Below are positions 8,650-18,290 of a DNA stretch of 59,691 nucleotides, in pieces. The DNA comes from Alphaproteobacteria bacterium. GTDB lineage: Bacteria; Pseudomonadota; Alphaproteobacteria; Elsterales; Elsteraceae. The stretch is taken from contig RDXE01000047.1 in NCBI GenBank assembly GCA_004292755.1, positions 1-59,691 on the forward strand, given 5' to 3'. Within the stretch, counting starts at the first letter, position 1; each line of letters begins with the position of its first letter. The notes under the pieces were generated by a model. That model did no database searches. It worked only from the letters and a program-made list of their open reading frames with translations, and was not told the DNA's origin. A program made the translations under genes and the position numbers.

Positions 8650-10417
8650 CGATCCGTTCGCCCATCTGCACGACGAAGACTACGCGAGCCCCTTTGACCA
8701 GCTGCGCGTGGGCCATGCGCAGTTGGTGCAAACCGGTGGGCGGCTGACGGAGCCGGTCAACGGGCCGTGGCGCCTTACCCTCGATTTGTTCGATGAGGGG
8801 TTGCGTCAGCGCTGGTACGCCGATGATGACACACCCCCCTCCCAATGGGCGCTGCCACGGGACTATGACGTGGAGGCGGGGGAGCCTGTGCCCGTGCCCT
8901 CGTGCTGGAACCTGTTGAAGCCGCATTGGTACCAGTTCGAAGGAGCGGGCTGGTACACGACCATGCTACCCTGGACACCTGGACCGCCGGGGGAGCGGGT
9001 GGTCCTTCAGTTCGGCGGCGCAGCGTCCCACGCCCTGGTCTTCTTGAACGGGCAGTGTGTCGGCGGCCATGCCGGGGCCTCAACCCCGTTCTCCATCGAA
9101 ATCACGCAAGCGATCCAGGCAGGCCCGAACCGCCTGCAGGTGATGGTGGAAAATCGGCGGCGCGCCGACCGCGTGCCCATGCACCATATTGACTGGTTCA
9201 ACTATGGCGGACTGTACCGCTCCGTTGAGCTGCTGCGGCTGCCCCAGGTGTTTCTCCGCCGGGTTGCAGTCGGCTTGGTTCCAGGCTCCAACGGGGGGCG
9301 GGTGTTCGTTGAGGTGGTGGCTTCCGATCCCATCGACGCCGAGGCCGAGGTGATTTGGCCGACCGTGCAGGAGGAGCCATGCAGGGTTCAGATTCGAGCG
9401 GGGCGCGGACGGATTGAAATTGCCGCACAGCCGCGCCTGTGGTCGCCCGCCTCCCCCACCCTGCATGATGTTTTGGTCACCTCGGGCCAAGACCGCTGGC
9501 AGGAGCGTATTGGATTTCGGGAGATCATCACCCGCGGACACGACATCCTGCTCAACGGGGAGCCGCTGTTCCTGCAGGGTGTGTGTGTGCATGAGGATGA
9601 CGAGGCGGTGGGCAAAGTCTCCACCCTCGACGATGTCGAGCGGCGCCTAACCCATGCGCGCGAGCTTGGTGCCAACTTCCTCCGCCTCGCCCACTACCCC
9701 CACCACGAGCATGTCGCGCGGCTCGCCGATGCCGTCGGTGTGCTGCTGTGGGCCGAAGTACCGGTCTACTGGGCCATCGACTTTGCCGATCCGGCAACCT
9801 ACTGCGACGCTGAAAACCAGTTGCTGGAGTTGGTGACGCGCGACGTCAACCGGGCCAGCGTTATTCTCTGGGGTGTTGGCAATGAGAATGCCGACACTGA
9901 CGCCCGCTATCGCTTTATGCGGGACCTGGCTGCCGCCGCCCGTGCTGCCGATCCAACGCGCTTGATCACGGCCGCCTGCCTGATCGACCGGGAGCGCTTT
10001 GCCATCGCCGACCGATTGGCAGAGCATCTCGACGTGATCGGCCTCAACGAGTATTTCGGTTGGTATGAGCCAGATGTCTCCGGCCTCCAGCGCTTGATCG
10101 CGAACTCTGCACCCGACCGGCCAGTGGTGATCAGCGAAACCGGCGCCGACGCCAAGGCAGGCCACCGCGGCACCGGTCGGCAGTTGTTCACGGAGGACTG
10201 GCAGGCGGAGTTCTTCCGCCAGCAATGGCACGTGGTGCGCGGCACCCCCTGGATCCGCGGTTTCGCCGCCTGGCTCCTCTATGATTTCCGCTCCGAGCGC
10301 CGACAAACCCGCTTCCAGCGCGGCTATAATCGCAAAGGGCTTATCGCTGAAGACAAGGTGACAAAAAAACTGGCATTTGAAGTTCTATCCGCACTGTTCC
10401 GGGAAGAAACCCGGTAG
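8639..10417 (+). CDS. glycoside hydrolase family 2 beta-glycosidase (beta-galactosidase/beta-glucuronidase type)
   Basis: 592 residues in the GH2 order: an N-terminal sugar-binding jelly roll (from about residue 60, FEGAGWYTTM onward), an immunoglobulin-like domain, then a TIM barrel. The general acid/base sits in WGVGNEN (Glu416) and the nucleophile in VVISETGAD (Glu500); the barrel also shows LRLAHYPH. No signal peptide is visible, so it should act on imported material in the cytoplasm. The ATG at 8639 is preferred over the in-frame codon at 8615 because it overlaps the previous stop like the other junctions. It ends the LacI-controlled operon. Galactosidase versus glucuronidase activity cannot be decided here. 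Confidence 0.88.
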   Translation: MTADDPFAHLHDEDYASPFDQLRVGHAQLVQTGGRLTEPVNGPWRLTLDLFDEGLRQRWYADDDTPPSQWALPRDYDVEAGEPVPVPSCWNLLKPHWYQFEGAGWYTTMLPWTPGPPGERVVLQFGGAASHALVFLNGQCVGGHAGASTPFSIEITQAIQAGPNRLQVMVENRRRADRVPMHHIDWFNYGGLYRSVELLRLPQVFLRRVAVGLVPGSNGGRVFVEVVASDPIDAEAEVIWPTVQEEPCRVQIRAGRGRIEIAAQPRLWSPASPTLHDVLVTSGQDRWQERIGFREIITRGHDILLNGEPLFLQGVCVHEDDEAVGKVSTLDDVERRLTHARELGANFLRLAHYPHHEHVARLADAVGVLLWAEVPVYWAIDFADPATYCDAENQLLELVTRDVNRASVILWGVGNENADTDARYRFMRDLAAAARAADPTRLITAACLIDRERFAIADRLAEHLDVIGLNEYFGWYEPDVSGLQRLIANSAPDRPVVISETGADAKAGHRGTGRQLFTEDWQAEFFRQQWHVVRGTPWIRGFAAWLLYDFRSERRQTRFQRGYNRKGLIAEDKVTKKLAFEVLSALFREETR

Positions 10418-10689
10418 TGTCTGGGTGCCATCAAACGCAGATGGACGGGCGCGGACCTTGTATCAATACTCATATATCTGTAACAATATTTTGTTTGATG
10501 TAAATATTATTCTCATCTGAGTTGCGGCCTCGGTTTGACTATTTGGACAACACGAGACTACGACCGAAGGCCAACGCGCGAGGTCTGCAGTTGAGTCGAA
10601 ACATCTCCGGGCGCTTGCCAGGGCGACCTAGAATTCGTACTCAATCGACGTCGCTCATAAAACTTTGGTTCATTGCGGATGGGTGAGCT
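10418..10689. other. AT-rich intergenic region before the DUF488 cassette
   Basis: Base composition drops abruptly after the GH2 stop (around 10450-10510 it is strongly AT-rich). TTGTAT, a 17-bp gap and TAACAA in that block could form a promoter for the cassette. No gene is recognised. The change in composition marks the probable left edge of an acquired segment. Confidence 0.5.
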
Positions 10690-11211
10690 ATGAAACATCA
10701 GGTACTCTTTACGATTGGGTATGAGGGCGCAACCGCTACGGACTTCTGGGCGACGCTGCGCATAGCTGGCATACGAAACCTGATCGACATCCGAGACGTC
10801 CCAGTTTCGCGAAAGCCCGGATTCTCGAAAAAGGCTTTGTCGGAAAGTGCAACATCCCACGGTGTAAGCTATTTTCACTTAGCGGCGCTCGGTGATCCAA
10901 AAGAAGGCCGAGATGCAGCTAAGAGAGGCAATCATCAGTTATTTCGTGAAATCTTCACTGCCCATATGGAGACGATGACAGCACGGCAGGATTTATCAAA
11001 AGCTATTGAATTAACTGGCGAGGCACCGTCTTGCCTATTGTGCTATGAGCGTGATCCGCTCGTTTGCCACCGCTCCATTGTCGCCGCTTGCATAGTACGG
11101 CGGAATGAGTTTCGCTTGTTCCACCTTGGCGTGCACGCTGAGCTTTCACTCCAATCACCGTCAACACAGAGGCGCCATGAGTCTCGCGATTTCGCAGCCG
11201 GGAAAAACTGA
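10690..11211 (+). CDS. DUF488 family protein
   Basis: 173 residues starting MKHQVLFTIGYEGATATDF, the typical beginning of DUF488 proteins. It also carries the family's diagnostic cysteine/histidine signature (CYERDPLVCHR, Cys118, Cys126, His127). The family is widespread and of unknown biochemical role; the conserved residues suggest a catalytic or metal-binding site. Its 3' end overlaps the next gene by 35 bp in another frame, so the two are co-expressed. Composition is more AT-rich than the flanking chromosomal genes, consistent with transfer. Confidence 0.8.
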   Translation: MKHQVLFTIGYEGATATDFWATLRIAGIRNLIDIRDVPVSRKPGFSKKALSESATSHGVSYFHLAALGDPKEGRDAAKRGNHQLFREIFTAHMETMTARQDLSKAIELTGEAPSCLLCYERDPLVCHRSIVAACIVRRNEFRLFHLGVHAELSLQSPSTQRRHESRDFAAGKN

Positions 11212-11950
11212 AGCCGTAATTATCATTAAGGCGGCACCCCAAGTTGGAACACGATCTGGAGAAACCGTTTGCTGCGCTGCCATCGATATCTATGGCAAGT
11301 GGCATAGACTTTACCCAGTATCATTTCGTCATCTTGACGATGGTCAGAAATTTGGCCGCTGGGATCGGGTTGAATTTCGCTGGCGGACGCCAAAAGATGA
11401 CCCGAGGATCGAATCGCGTCGCATTGATCAACATAGCCTAAAAATAATCGGACAGATAAAAGAAAGTGAAAGGTCTGGCTTTCTGGCCAAGTCAATCGTC
11501 ACTAGCCTGGAAAATGAGCGAAAGCAAGGTCGTAGTCTTGCCCTCTTAAAGGCACACATTACCGATTTTCGGATTGAACCAAAGACCGACAGTGATATTC
11601 TTGAACAAAAGGCTAAATTCGACTCACTCCGGGCACAGCCAGATCTGCTGAACACCAAACCTCTAATTCCCTATAGTCCGTGTCCCTACAAATTTAAGTA
11701 TCGGTATCGAACAGATGACGGGATTCGGGAAGGAACGTGCCAAGATTGGGAAATCGAGGCAACATTCTTTAAGTGGTCAAAACAATACGGGGAAAACGCT
11801 GCACTTGAAATGATGAAACAACGTTTTGGTGAGGAGTACCCTCGAAAGGGAATGCTACTCGCGATGGGAACCCACTCTCAATATCCAGACACATGGTTAA
11901 TCAATGGCATAATTCGATTTGATGACACTCGACAACTGTCATTATTTTGA
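11177..11950 (+). CDS. uncharacterised protein coupled to DUF488
   Basis: 257 residues from the ATG at 11177 (MSLAISQPGKTEAVIIIKAAPQ), which lies inside the end of the DUF488 gene. The frame is open from 11105, but that extension lies wholly within the upstream gene. The protein is soluble, with strongly charged central segments (IKESERSGFLAKSIVTSLEN) and a Cys pair (SPCPYKFKY and GTCQDWEIEA) about 20 residues apart. It has a tryptophan-rich C-terminal half. I do not recognise a family. The tight overlap and the shared foreign composition argue that it works with the DUF488 protein. Confidence 0.75.
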   Translation: MSLAISQPGKTEAVIIIKAAPQVGTRSGETVCCAAIDIYGKWHRLYPVSFRHLDDGQKFGRWDRVEFRWRTPKDDPRIESRRIDQHSLKIIGQIKESERSGFLAKSIVTSLENERKQGRSLALLKAHITDFRIEPKTDSDILEQKAKFDSLRAQPDLLNTKPLIPYSPCPYKFKYRYRTDDGIREGTCQDWEIEATFFKWSKQYGENAALEMMKQRFGEEYPRKGMLLAMGTHSQYPDTWLINGIIRFDDTRQLSLF

Positions 11951-12024
11951 AAGCCCACAATCAGGGCGTCGACAGGTGATTTGCTTTACTGCTACAACGC
12001 AGAATGCAACCATCCACAGGTCAA

Positions 12025-12048
12025 GCGCCCAGATTGAGAACTGGACGC
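12025..12048 (-). terminator. weak hairpin downstream of mreB
   Basis: GCGCCCAG and CTGGACGC can pair with one mismatch around an 8-nt loop. It lies just past the mreB stop on the minus strand and before the end of the rightward cassette. No T tract follows, so termination is uncertain. Confidence 0.3.
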
Positions 12049-12070
12049 CTCTCCCTGCACTCCGGTTCGC

Positions 12071-13195
<1,125 letters not shown>

Positions 13196-13209
13196 TTACA
13201 GCCTCCGCG

Positions 13210-14754
13210 TTACGCCGTCATCGCCTCTGGTGCGGTGCGCTGACGCTTCACCAGCAGTTTGTTCAAGGCATGCACATAAGCGCGCACGGACGCAACAATC
13301 GTATCAGGATCGGCGCCCTGACCGTTGACGGTTTTGCCGTCTTCCTCCAGACGCACGGTCACTTCTGCCTGTGCGTCGGTGCCCTCGGTGACAGCATGAA
13401 CCTGGTAGAGCTGCAGGCGCGCCTCGTGCGGGACAATGGCGCGCACGCCATTGAAGGCAGCATCGACTGGGCCGTTGCCCTGGGCCGTGACGCTGCGCGG
13501 CGTGCCGTCGACATCCAGGGTCAACACAGCCTCCTGCGGGCCTTCACTGCCGCAGGTGACGCGCATGCGCACGAACTGCACCGTGTCGTTGGCACGGCCC
13601 ACTGTGTCTTCCACCAGCGCCAACAGGTCTTCGTCATAAATCTGGCGCTTGCGATCGGCCAAATCCTTGAAGCGCTTGAAGGCATCGTTCAGGGCGTTGT
13701 CGCCCAACTCCACCCCCAACTCCTTCAAGCGCTGCTTGAAGGCGTGGCGCCCCGACAACTTGCCCAGGACGATGTTGGAACGCGGCGGCAGACCCACTGA
13801 TTCCGGTGTCATGATCTCATAGGTGGCGGCGTGTTTCAGCACACCATCCTGGTGGATGCCGCTTTCATGGGCGAAGGCGTTGGCGCCAACAATCGCCTTG
13901 TTCGGCTGCACCGGGAAGCCAGTGACGGTGGAGACCAATCGCGACAGCTTGGTGATGTGCTCGGTCTTCACACCCGTGGTGTAGGGCATGCGGTCAGGGC
14001 GCGTGCGCAACGCCATCACCACTTCCTCCAGGCTGCAATTGCCGGCCCGCTCGCCCAAACCGTTGATGGTGCACTCAATCTGCCGGGCGCCAGCCGCCAC
14101 CGCAGCCAGCGAATTGGCCACCGCCAAGCCCAAATCATTGTGGCAATGCACGGAGATCACGGCCTGATCGATGTTCGGCACCCGGTTCATCAGCATGCGA
14201 ATCAGATCCGCGTACTCTTCCGGAATGGTATAGCCAACGGTGTCGGGGATATTGACCGTGCGGGCACCGGCGCGGATCGCCGCCTCCACGCAGCGCGCCA
14301 GGAAGTCGGCGTCGGTGCGGCTGCCATCCTCGGCCGACCACTCCACATCATCACACAGGTTGCGGGCGTGGCTGACGCTGTCGATGACATGCTGCAACAC
14401 CGCCTCCGGCTCCATCTGCAGCTTGTACTTCATGTGCAGCGGGCTGGTGGAGATGAAGGTGTGGATGCGCGGGCGCACCGCGCCCTTCAACGCTTCGGCA
14501 GCGCGGTCGATATCCTTTGCATTGGCGCGCGACAGGCCAGCGACGGCCGCATTGCGCACCCGTCCGGCGATGGTGCGCACGGCCTCGAAGTCGCCATTGG
14601 AGGCGATGGGGAAACCAGCCTCGATCACGTCCACACCCATCTCATCGAGGGCGATGGCGATCTTCAGCTTCTCATCCAGGTTCATGGAGGCGCCGGGCGA
14701 CTGCTCGCCATCGCGCAAGGTGGTGTCGAAAATGATGACGCGGTTGGACGACAT
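13210..14754 (-). CDS. leuA: 2-isopropylmalate synthase
   Basis: The 514-residue enzyme condenses acetyl-CoA with 2-oxoisovalerate, the first committed step of leucine synthesis. The N-terminal HMGL-like TIM barrel carries the metal and substrate motifs ([14 protein letters not shown], then [15 protein letters not shown] with the HxH ligands, and [13 protein letters not shown]). The C-terminal part, from about residue 390, is the leucine-binding regulatory domain. The ATG at 14754 is chosen over the upstream GTG (14760) because GGAG lies 8 nt before it. That Shine-Dalgarno is buried in a hairpin (14762-14787), which could limit translation. Confidence 0.97.
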   Translation of the reverse strand: MSSNRVIIFDTTLRDGEQSPGASMNLDEKLKIAIALDEMGVDVIEAGFPIASNGDFEAVRTIAGRVRNAAVAGLSRANAKDIDRAAEALKGAVRPRIHTFISTSPLHMKYKLQMEPEAVLQHVIDSVSHARNLCDDVEWSAEDGSRTDADFLARCVEAAIRAGARTVNIPDTVGYTIPEEYADLIRMLMNRVPNIDQAVISVHCHNDLGLAVANSLAAVAAGARQIECTINGLGERAGNCSLEEVVMALRTRPDRMPYTTGVKTEHITKLSRLVSTVTGFPVQPNKAIVGANAFAHESGIHQDGVLKHAATYEIMTPESVGLPPRSNIVLGKLSGRHAFKQRLKELGVELGDNALNDAFKRFKDLADRKRQIYDEDLLALVEDTVGRANDTVQFVRMRVTCGSEGPQEAVLTLDVDGTPRSVTAQGNGPVDAAFNGVRAIVPHEARLQLYQVHAVTEGTDAQAEVTVRLEEDGKTVNGQGADPDTIVASVRAYVHALNKLLVKRQRTAPEAMTA

Positions 14755-14761
14755 GATCACT

Positions 14762-14787
14762 GCTCCGAAAGATCAACGGATCGGAGC
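14762..14787 (-). promoter_or_regulatory. hairpin masking the leuA ribosome-binding site
   Basis: On the minus strand GCTCCGA (14787-14781) pairs perfectly with TCGGAGC (14768-14762) around a 12-nt loop. The 3' arm contains the GGAG that serves the leuA ATG at 14754. This geometry would block ribosome access unless the stem is opened. Whether a ligand or an upstream leader controls it is unknown. Confidence 0.55.
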
Positions 14788-15130
14788 GACCTGTCAGCGG
14801 ATCAATTACGAGGGATCGCACCGGACGGGTCGCTGTGGCAACCAGAACCCCCCTGAACGACGCCCCGGCGTGGGTGACCATCGTCACGCCAGACCGGCAG
14901 GACACGCGTTCAGGGGCGGCTAAGTCGCAGCCCCGCGGTGGTAAGAAGACCGGATGCACCCAACAGGACCCGAGCACCCCGAACCGTACCCCAAGCGCAG
15001 TCGGCCGCAGCAGCGGCAGCACTAATGCGGTTGGAACGAACGGCGCAGGTCATTCAGGGCATCCACTCACCCGGCATTGTTGCCGGACGGAAAGCTTTAC
15101 GCGAACAGCAGCGTCACGGCAAGAGGCAAA
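14788..15130. other. leuA upstream region
   Basis: Between leuA and the ornithine decarboxylase terminator there are about 340 bp. They must hold the leuA promoter and leader on the minus strand. I see no protein-coding gene and no obvious leucine-rich leader peptide, although a short frame reading MVTHAGASFRGVLVATATRP precedes the hairpin. Confidence 0.4.
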
Positions 15131-15160
15131 GCGGGCCGCCAATCCAGAACAGCGGCCCGC
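15131..15160 (-). terminator. terminator after ornithine decarboxylase
   Basis: GCGGGCCGC (15131-15139) and GCGGCCCGC (15152-15160) form a perfect 9-bp stem 13 bp beyond the decarboxylase stop. On the minus strand it is followed by TTTGCCTCTT, a loose T-rich tail. Confidence 0.65.
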
Positions 15161-15173
15161 GTCGCCAGACCCA

Positions 15174-16457
15174 TTAGATGCAGTACGCGCGCAGCGGCGG
15201 GAAGCCGTTGAAGGCAACCGCGCAGTAGGTGGTCGTGTAGGCACCGCAGGCGAGAATGCGCACTTTATCGCCAGCGCGCAGCGCCTTCGGGAGTTCATAG
15301 TGTGTCTTTTCGTACAGGATGTCGGCGCTGTCGCAGGTCGGGCCGGCCAGGATCACCGGCACGGTTTCGCTGCCATCATGCTCCGTCTCGATCCGGTACT
15401 TGATCGACTCGTCCAGGGTTTCGGCCAGACCACCGAACTTGCCGATGTCCAGATACACCCAGCGCTTGTCGTCGGACGCGTCCTTGGTCGAAACCAGGAC
15501 CACTTCCGCCTCAATCACGCCCGCGTCGCCAACCATGCCGCGACCCGGCTCGACAATCAGGTCCGGCATCTGGTCCGGGAACGCGCGGCGCACGGCCTCG
15601 ATCACAGCTTGCCCATAGGCACGCACGTCCGGCACTTCGGTGCGATAACGCGACGGCATACCACCGCCCAGGTTGACCAGCCGCAGGTTCAGCCCACGCT
15701 CCGCCACTGTGCGGAACAGGGACGCCACCTGGGCCAGCACCACATCCCACTGCGCCAGATCGGTCTGTTGCGAGCCGACATGGAAGGACACGCCAATCGG
15801 CTCCAGCCCACGCTCGCGCGCAGCCAGCAGCAGGTCAGCAGCCATTGCAGGCGAGCAGCCAAACTTGCGCGACAGTGGCCATTCAGCCCCATCGCACGAC
15901 ACCAGCACACGGCAGAACACCTGCGCGCCGGGGGCGGCTTCGGCCAACTTGTCCAGCTCTTCAGCGGAATCAAACGCGAACAGCCGCACACCCTTGGCAT
16001 AGGCGTAAGCGATGTCGGATTGCTTCTTGATGGTGTTGCCGAAGGACAACCGCTCCGCCGGGATGCCAACACCCATGCAAATATCGATCTCGCCGCGCGA
16101 CGCAACGTCGAAGTTGGAACCGCGACGAAGCAACTTGCGCAGGATCGACGGCTCAGGATTCGCCTTCACAGCGTAGTAAATCCGAGCCGGCGACAGGCCT
16201 TCCGACAAGTCGATGTAGTTGCGTTCCACCAGGTCCAAATCGACCACAAGACACGGAGTCTGTGGCTGCTCCCGCGCCAGAAAGGCCGCGATCTTGGGGC
16301 TGACGCCACCGCGCTCGATTGGTTGCGGCGGGACCACCTGCAAATTCGGGCGGCGGTCGCGACGGGTCTTCGGCGCCTGCGGCGCGCGAAGTGGAACAGA
16401 AGATGAACCGGAATTGCGCAGACGGGTGGCCGAGCCACCCTTGTCGGATGCCAACAT
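15174..16457 (-). CDS. ornithine (lysine/ornithine) decarboxylase, PLP group IV
   Basis: A 427-residue fold-III PLP enzyme converting ornithine (and perhaps lysine) to putrescine (cadaverine) for polyamine synthesis. Visible motifs are the PLP lysine in YYAVKANPEP (Lys98), FDVASRGEID, the substrate-loop HVGSQ, the phosphate-binding GGGMPSRY, VEPGRGMVG, and the inter-subunit active-site cysteine in GPTCDSADI. The ATG at 16457 follows GAGGGAGC; the frame is open farther upstream through the leader. The first 45 or so residues are basic, Pro-rich and probably disordered, longer than in most homologues. It is monocistronic, with its own leader and terminator. Confidence 0.93.
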   Translation of the reverse strand: MLASDKGGSATRLRNSGSSSVPLRAPQAPKTRRDRRPNLQVVPPQPIERGGVSPKIAAFLAREQPQTPCLVVDLDLVERNYIDLSEGLSPARIYYAVKANPEPSILRKLLRRGSNFDVASRGEIDICMGVGIPAERLSFGNTIKKQSDIAYAYAKGVRLFAFDSAEELDKLAEAAPGAQVFCRVLVSCDGAEWPLSRKFGCSPAMAADLLLAARERGLEPIGVSFHVGSQQTDLAQWDVVLAQVASLFRTVAERGLNLRLVNLGGGMPSRYRTEVPDVRAYGQAVIEAVRRAFPDQMPDLIVEPGRGMVGDAGVIEAEVVLVSTKDASDDKRWVYLDIGKFGGLAETLDESIKYRIETEHDGSETVPVILAGPTCDSADILYEKTHYELPKALRAGDKVRILACGAYTTTYCAVAFNGFPPLRAYCI

Positions 16458-16474
16458 CGATTGCTCCCTCTCGG

Positions 16475-16492
16475 TACCGGCCTTGCGGCCGG
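16475..16492 (-). promoter_or_regulatory. GNRA-capped hairpin in ornithine decarboxylase leader
   Basis: Just upstream of the ribosome-binding site the minus strand reads ACCGGCC-GCAA-GGCCGGT, a perfect 7-bp stem closed by a GCAA tetraloop. Alphaproteobacterial ornithine decarboxylase genes are known to carry structured leaders (the speF RNA motif). I cannot confirm from sequence alone that this leader belongs to that family. Confidence 0.5.
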
Positions 16493-16610
16493 TTCGAACC
16501 AAAAAGGACGCGACCGTCGTTGCATAACCACAGGGGGCCAGCGGCACGTGCGTAAGCGTCGTGGGGGGATGATTGAAACAGATTGCCCGGCGACGCAAGC
16601 CTCTTTTTAC

Positions 16611-16638
16611 AAAAAAATGATGGCGAGTTCATCGCCAT
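16611..16638 (-). terminator. intrinsic terminator or attenuator between PAS gene and decarboxylase
   Basis: On the minus strand ATGGCGA-TGAAC-TCGCCAT (16638-16620) is a 7-bp stem followed, after CA, by seven Ts. It lies 30 bp after the PAS gene stop and about 150 bp before the decarboxylase start. It either ends the cobS-to-PAS transcript or attenuates the decarboxylase. An 18-codon frame (16663-16607, MSVAGPDFNGDELAIIFL) runs through it. Confidence 0.75.
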
Positions 16639-16666
16639 TGAAATCCGGCCCTGCCACACTCATGAC

Positions 16667-17239
16667 TCAATCAGCCCCCTCATCCTCTGGGGGATTCAAT
16701 CCGATTGAGAGCCATCGAGCCCGCTCAAACACCCGCATAAAGGACGGGCGCCCGCCGGGCTGCGCATCTGGGTTGAATAGTAGCAGCATATCTGCACGCT
16801 GAGCTGTGCTGGCCACGGGCACCAACAGGCGCCGGTAAAACACCTGCTCCTCCCCTGCGCGAACGAACACGCGATGCACGCAGGGATGCGGTGCACGCAG
16901 AGCTGCATGGAAATCCACCAGCTGGGAATCCCGATAGGCTGGCGGACGGTTCTCATCCAAGTAGGCGGCATCCTCGTGGGAGCGCTCGCCGATCTGTTCG
17001 CCGCGCAGCCGCACGCGCAAGCGCCCCTCGGCTGTCATTTGATACAGGCAGAGCCGTCCGATGTGGCGGCGCAAGGCCAGGGGATCAATGGCAGCACGCG
17101 GCAGCGCACCATCGGCGCGCGCCAACCCGCGATACCAGTCGAGCATGCCCAGAATTTCAGGATCGCCCTCAATGGTCGGCTCATACGGCTCAGACCAGAA
17201 TGCCACCGCGGTCACTGTTTCCTCGCTCCCGTTGGTCAC
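16667..17239 (-). CDS. PAS domain protein (PAS_5 type)
   Basis: A 190-residue single-domain protein resembling the short alphaproteobacterial PAS_5 family, with segments such as ILGMLDWYRGLA, LALRRHIGRLCLYQM, RVRLRGEQIGE and YRRLLVPVAS. No kinase, cyclase or DNA-binding domain is attached, so its output is unknown. The start is a GTG at 17239 with no strong ribosome-binding site. It is the last gene of the minus-strand run from cobS and is followed closely by an intrinsic terminator. Confidence 0.7.
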   Translation of the reverse strand: MTNGSEETVTAVAFWSEPYEPTIEGDPEILGMLDWYRGLARADGALPRAAIDPLALRRHIGRLCLYQMTAEGRLRVRLRGEQIGERSHEDAAYLDENRPPAYRDSQLVDFHAALRAPHPCVHRVFVRAGEEQVFYRRLLVPVASTAQRADMLLLFNPDAQPGGRPSFMRVFERARWLSIGLNPPEDEGAD

Positions 17240-17306
17240 GGGTTAACTTTCAATCACTCTAAAGTGAGACAGCGGCAAACACCAGCGACACCCGAGCAGA
17301 TAGTTC

Positions 17307-18290
17307 CTATTGCGCAGGATCTTGCAGCAGCCGAAACTCCAGCAGCTGGGTTCGTTGCCACACCCGCTGATAGTTGTCGTCTGACAGCAACAGAAGACGG
17401 GTCTCGCCAGTCGGGGCTCGCCAGGCGACTGCCGCTTCAATGTTGTCAATGGCAAGCGGATGGTGCAGCAGCGCCAACTCCTCCCCCCGAACCTCGGCAC
17501 CGGCGCTGAGCGCCGCAGCCGCCACCCGCACCAACCGGATGGACCACAGCGACAAGGGACCGAAGCCGCGCTCAATCACCATCAGGTCGCCATCAGGCAG
17601 GGCAGTTGCGCCGGAGACGGCATGGCCGTCGGCCGCGGTGTAGCGAAAAGGCTGCCAGTCCCCCTCCCCGCCGACCCAACCTTGGCCGGAGGTTTCCATC
17701 ACCAACACCAGCCGACCGTCGGTCAACCGGGCCATCGCCTCCAGGCCGCGGTTGGAGGTGACTTCTGTCGCCCCTGGCACTTGCAGTTGCGCTGCGGCAC
17801 GGCCGCCCACCGTCTCATAGCGCCAGATGCGGCCGCGGGTTTCAAAGGCAACCAGGGCTGCGCCGTCCGGCAGCAACACCACCTCCTCCGCATCACGGAA
17901 CGCAAGGCTCATGACGGCTCCGTTGCGGCTCAACAACGGTCCAAGGTGGGCAGCACCGATGCCGACCAGACGCCCTGCCTCGTCGCGTTGCAACACCCCC
18001 TCTAACCACCAGCCCCGATCGGAAACCGCGACGAGACCCTGCCCATCGGGTCGAAGTGCAAGGCCAGACCAGCCGCCGAAGCGCACCGACGGCGCACGCA
18101 AGGTCACGCCGCCCAAATACTCCAGACGTCCGAACCGCGGGGCAGTGGGACGGGCGGGGTCCAGGGTGACCGGATCAGCCGTCACGGCGATGGGGACAAG
18201 GCCCGGCGTGTCAGCAGGCCAATCCTGTTGCGCGCAGGAGATCAGCAACAAGGGCGCCAGCAGCGCCGCTACACCACGGATTCGAACCAC
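17307..18290 (-). CDS. esterase-like activity of phytase family lipoprotein
   Basis: 327 residues beginning with a lipoprotein signal (LLLISCAQ, lipobox cysteine near residue 19). The rest is beta-propeller-like sequence matching phytase-like proteins (RFGRLEYLGGVTLRAPSVRFGGWSGLAL, VSDRGWWLEG, SNRGLEAMARL, DNIEAAVAW). The family is named for weak esterase-like activity; the natural substrate is unsettled. It should be anchored in a membrane facing the periplasm. The GTG start at 18290 overlaps the end of the TPR glycosyltransferase gene by 22 bp, so the two are coupled. Confidence 0.82.
   Translation of the reverse strand: MVRIRGVAALLAPLLLISCAQQDWPADTPGLVPIAVTADPVTLDPARPTAPRFGRLEYLGGVTLRAPSVRFGGWSGLALRPDGQGLVAVSDRGWWLEGVLQRDEAGRLVGIGAAHLGPLLSRNGAVMSLAFRDAEEVVLLPDGAALVAFETRGRIWRYETVGGRAAAQLQVPGATEVTSNRGLEAMARLTDGRLVLVMETSGQGWVGGEGDWQPFRYTAADGHAVSGATALPDGDLMVIERGFGPLSLWSIRLVRVAAAALSAGAEVRGEELALLHHPLAIDNIEAAVAWRAPTGETRLLLLSDDNYQRVWQRTQLLEFRLLQDPAQ

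Noticed and set aside
10558-10689. Transposase or integrase remnant beside the DUF488 cassette
   Set aside because: Short frames in this stretch gave no recognisable mobile-element motif, and no terminal repeats were found.
14835-16406. Long open frame opposite ornithine decarboxylase
   Set aside because: It is the antisense reading of a clearly identified enzyme, has no recognisable domain, and reflects GC-rich codon bias.
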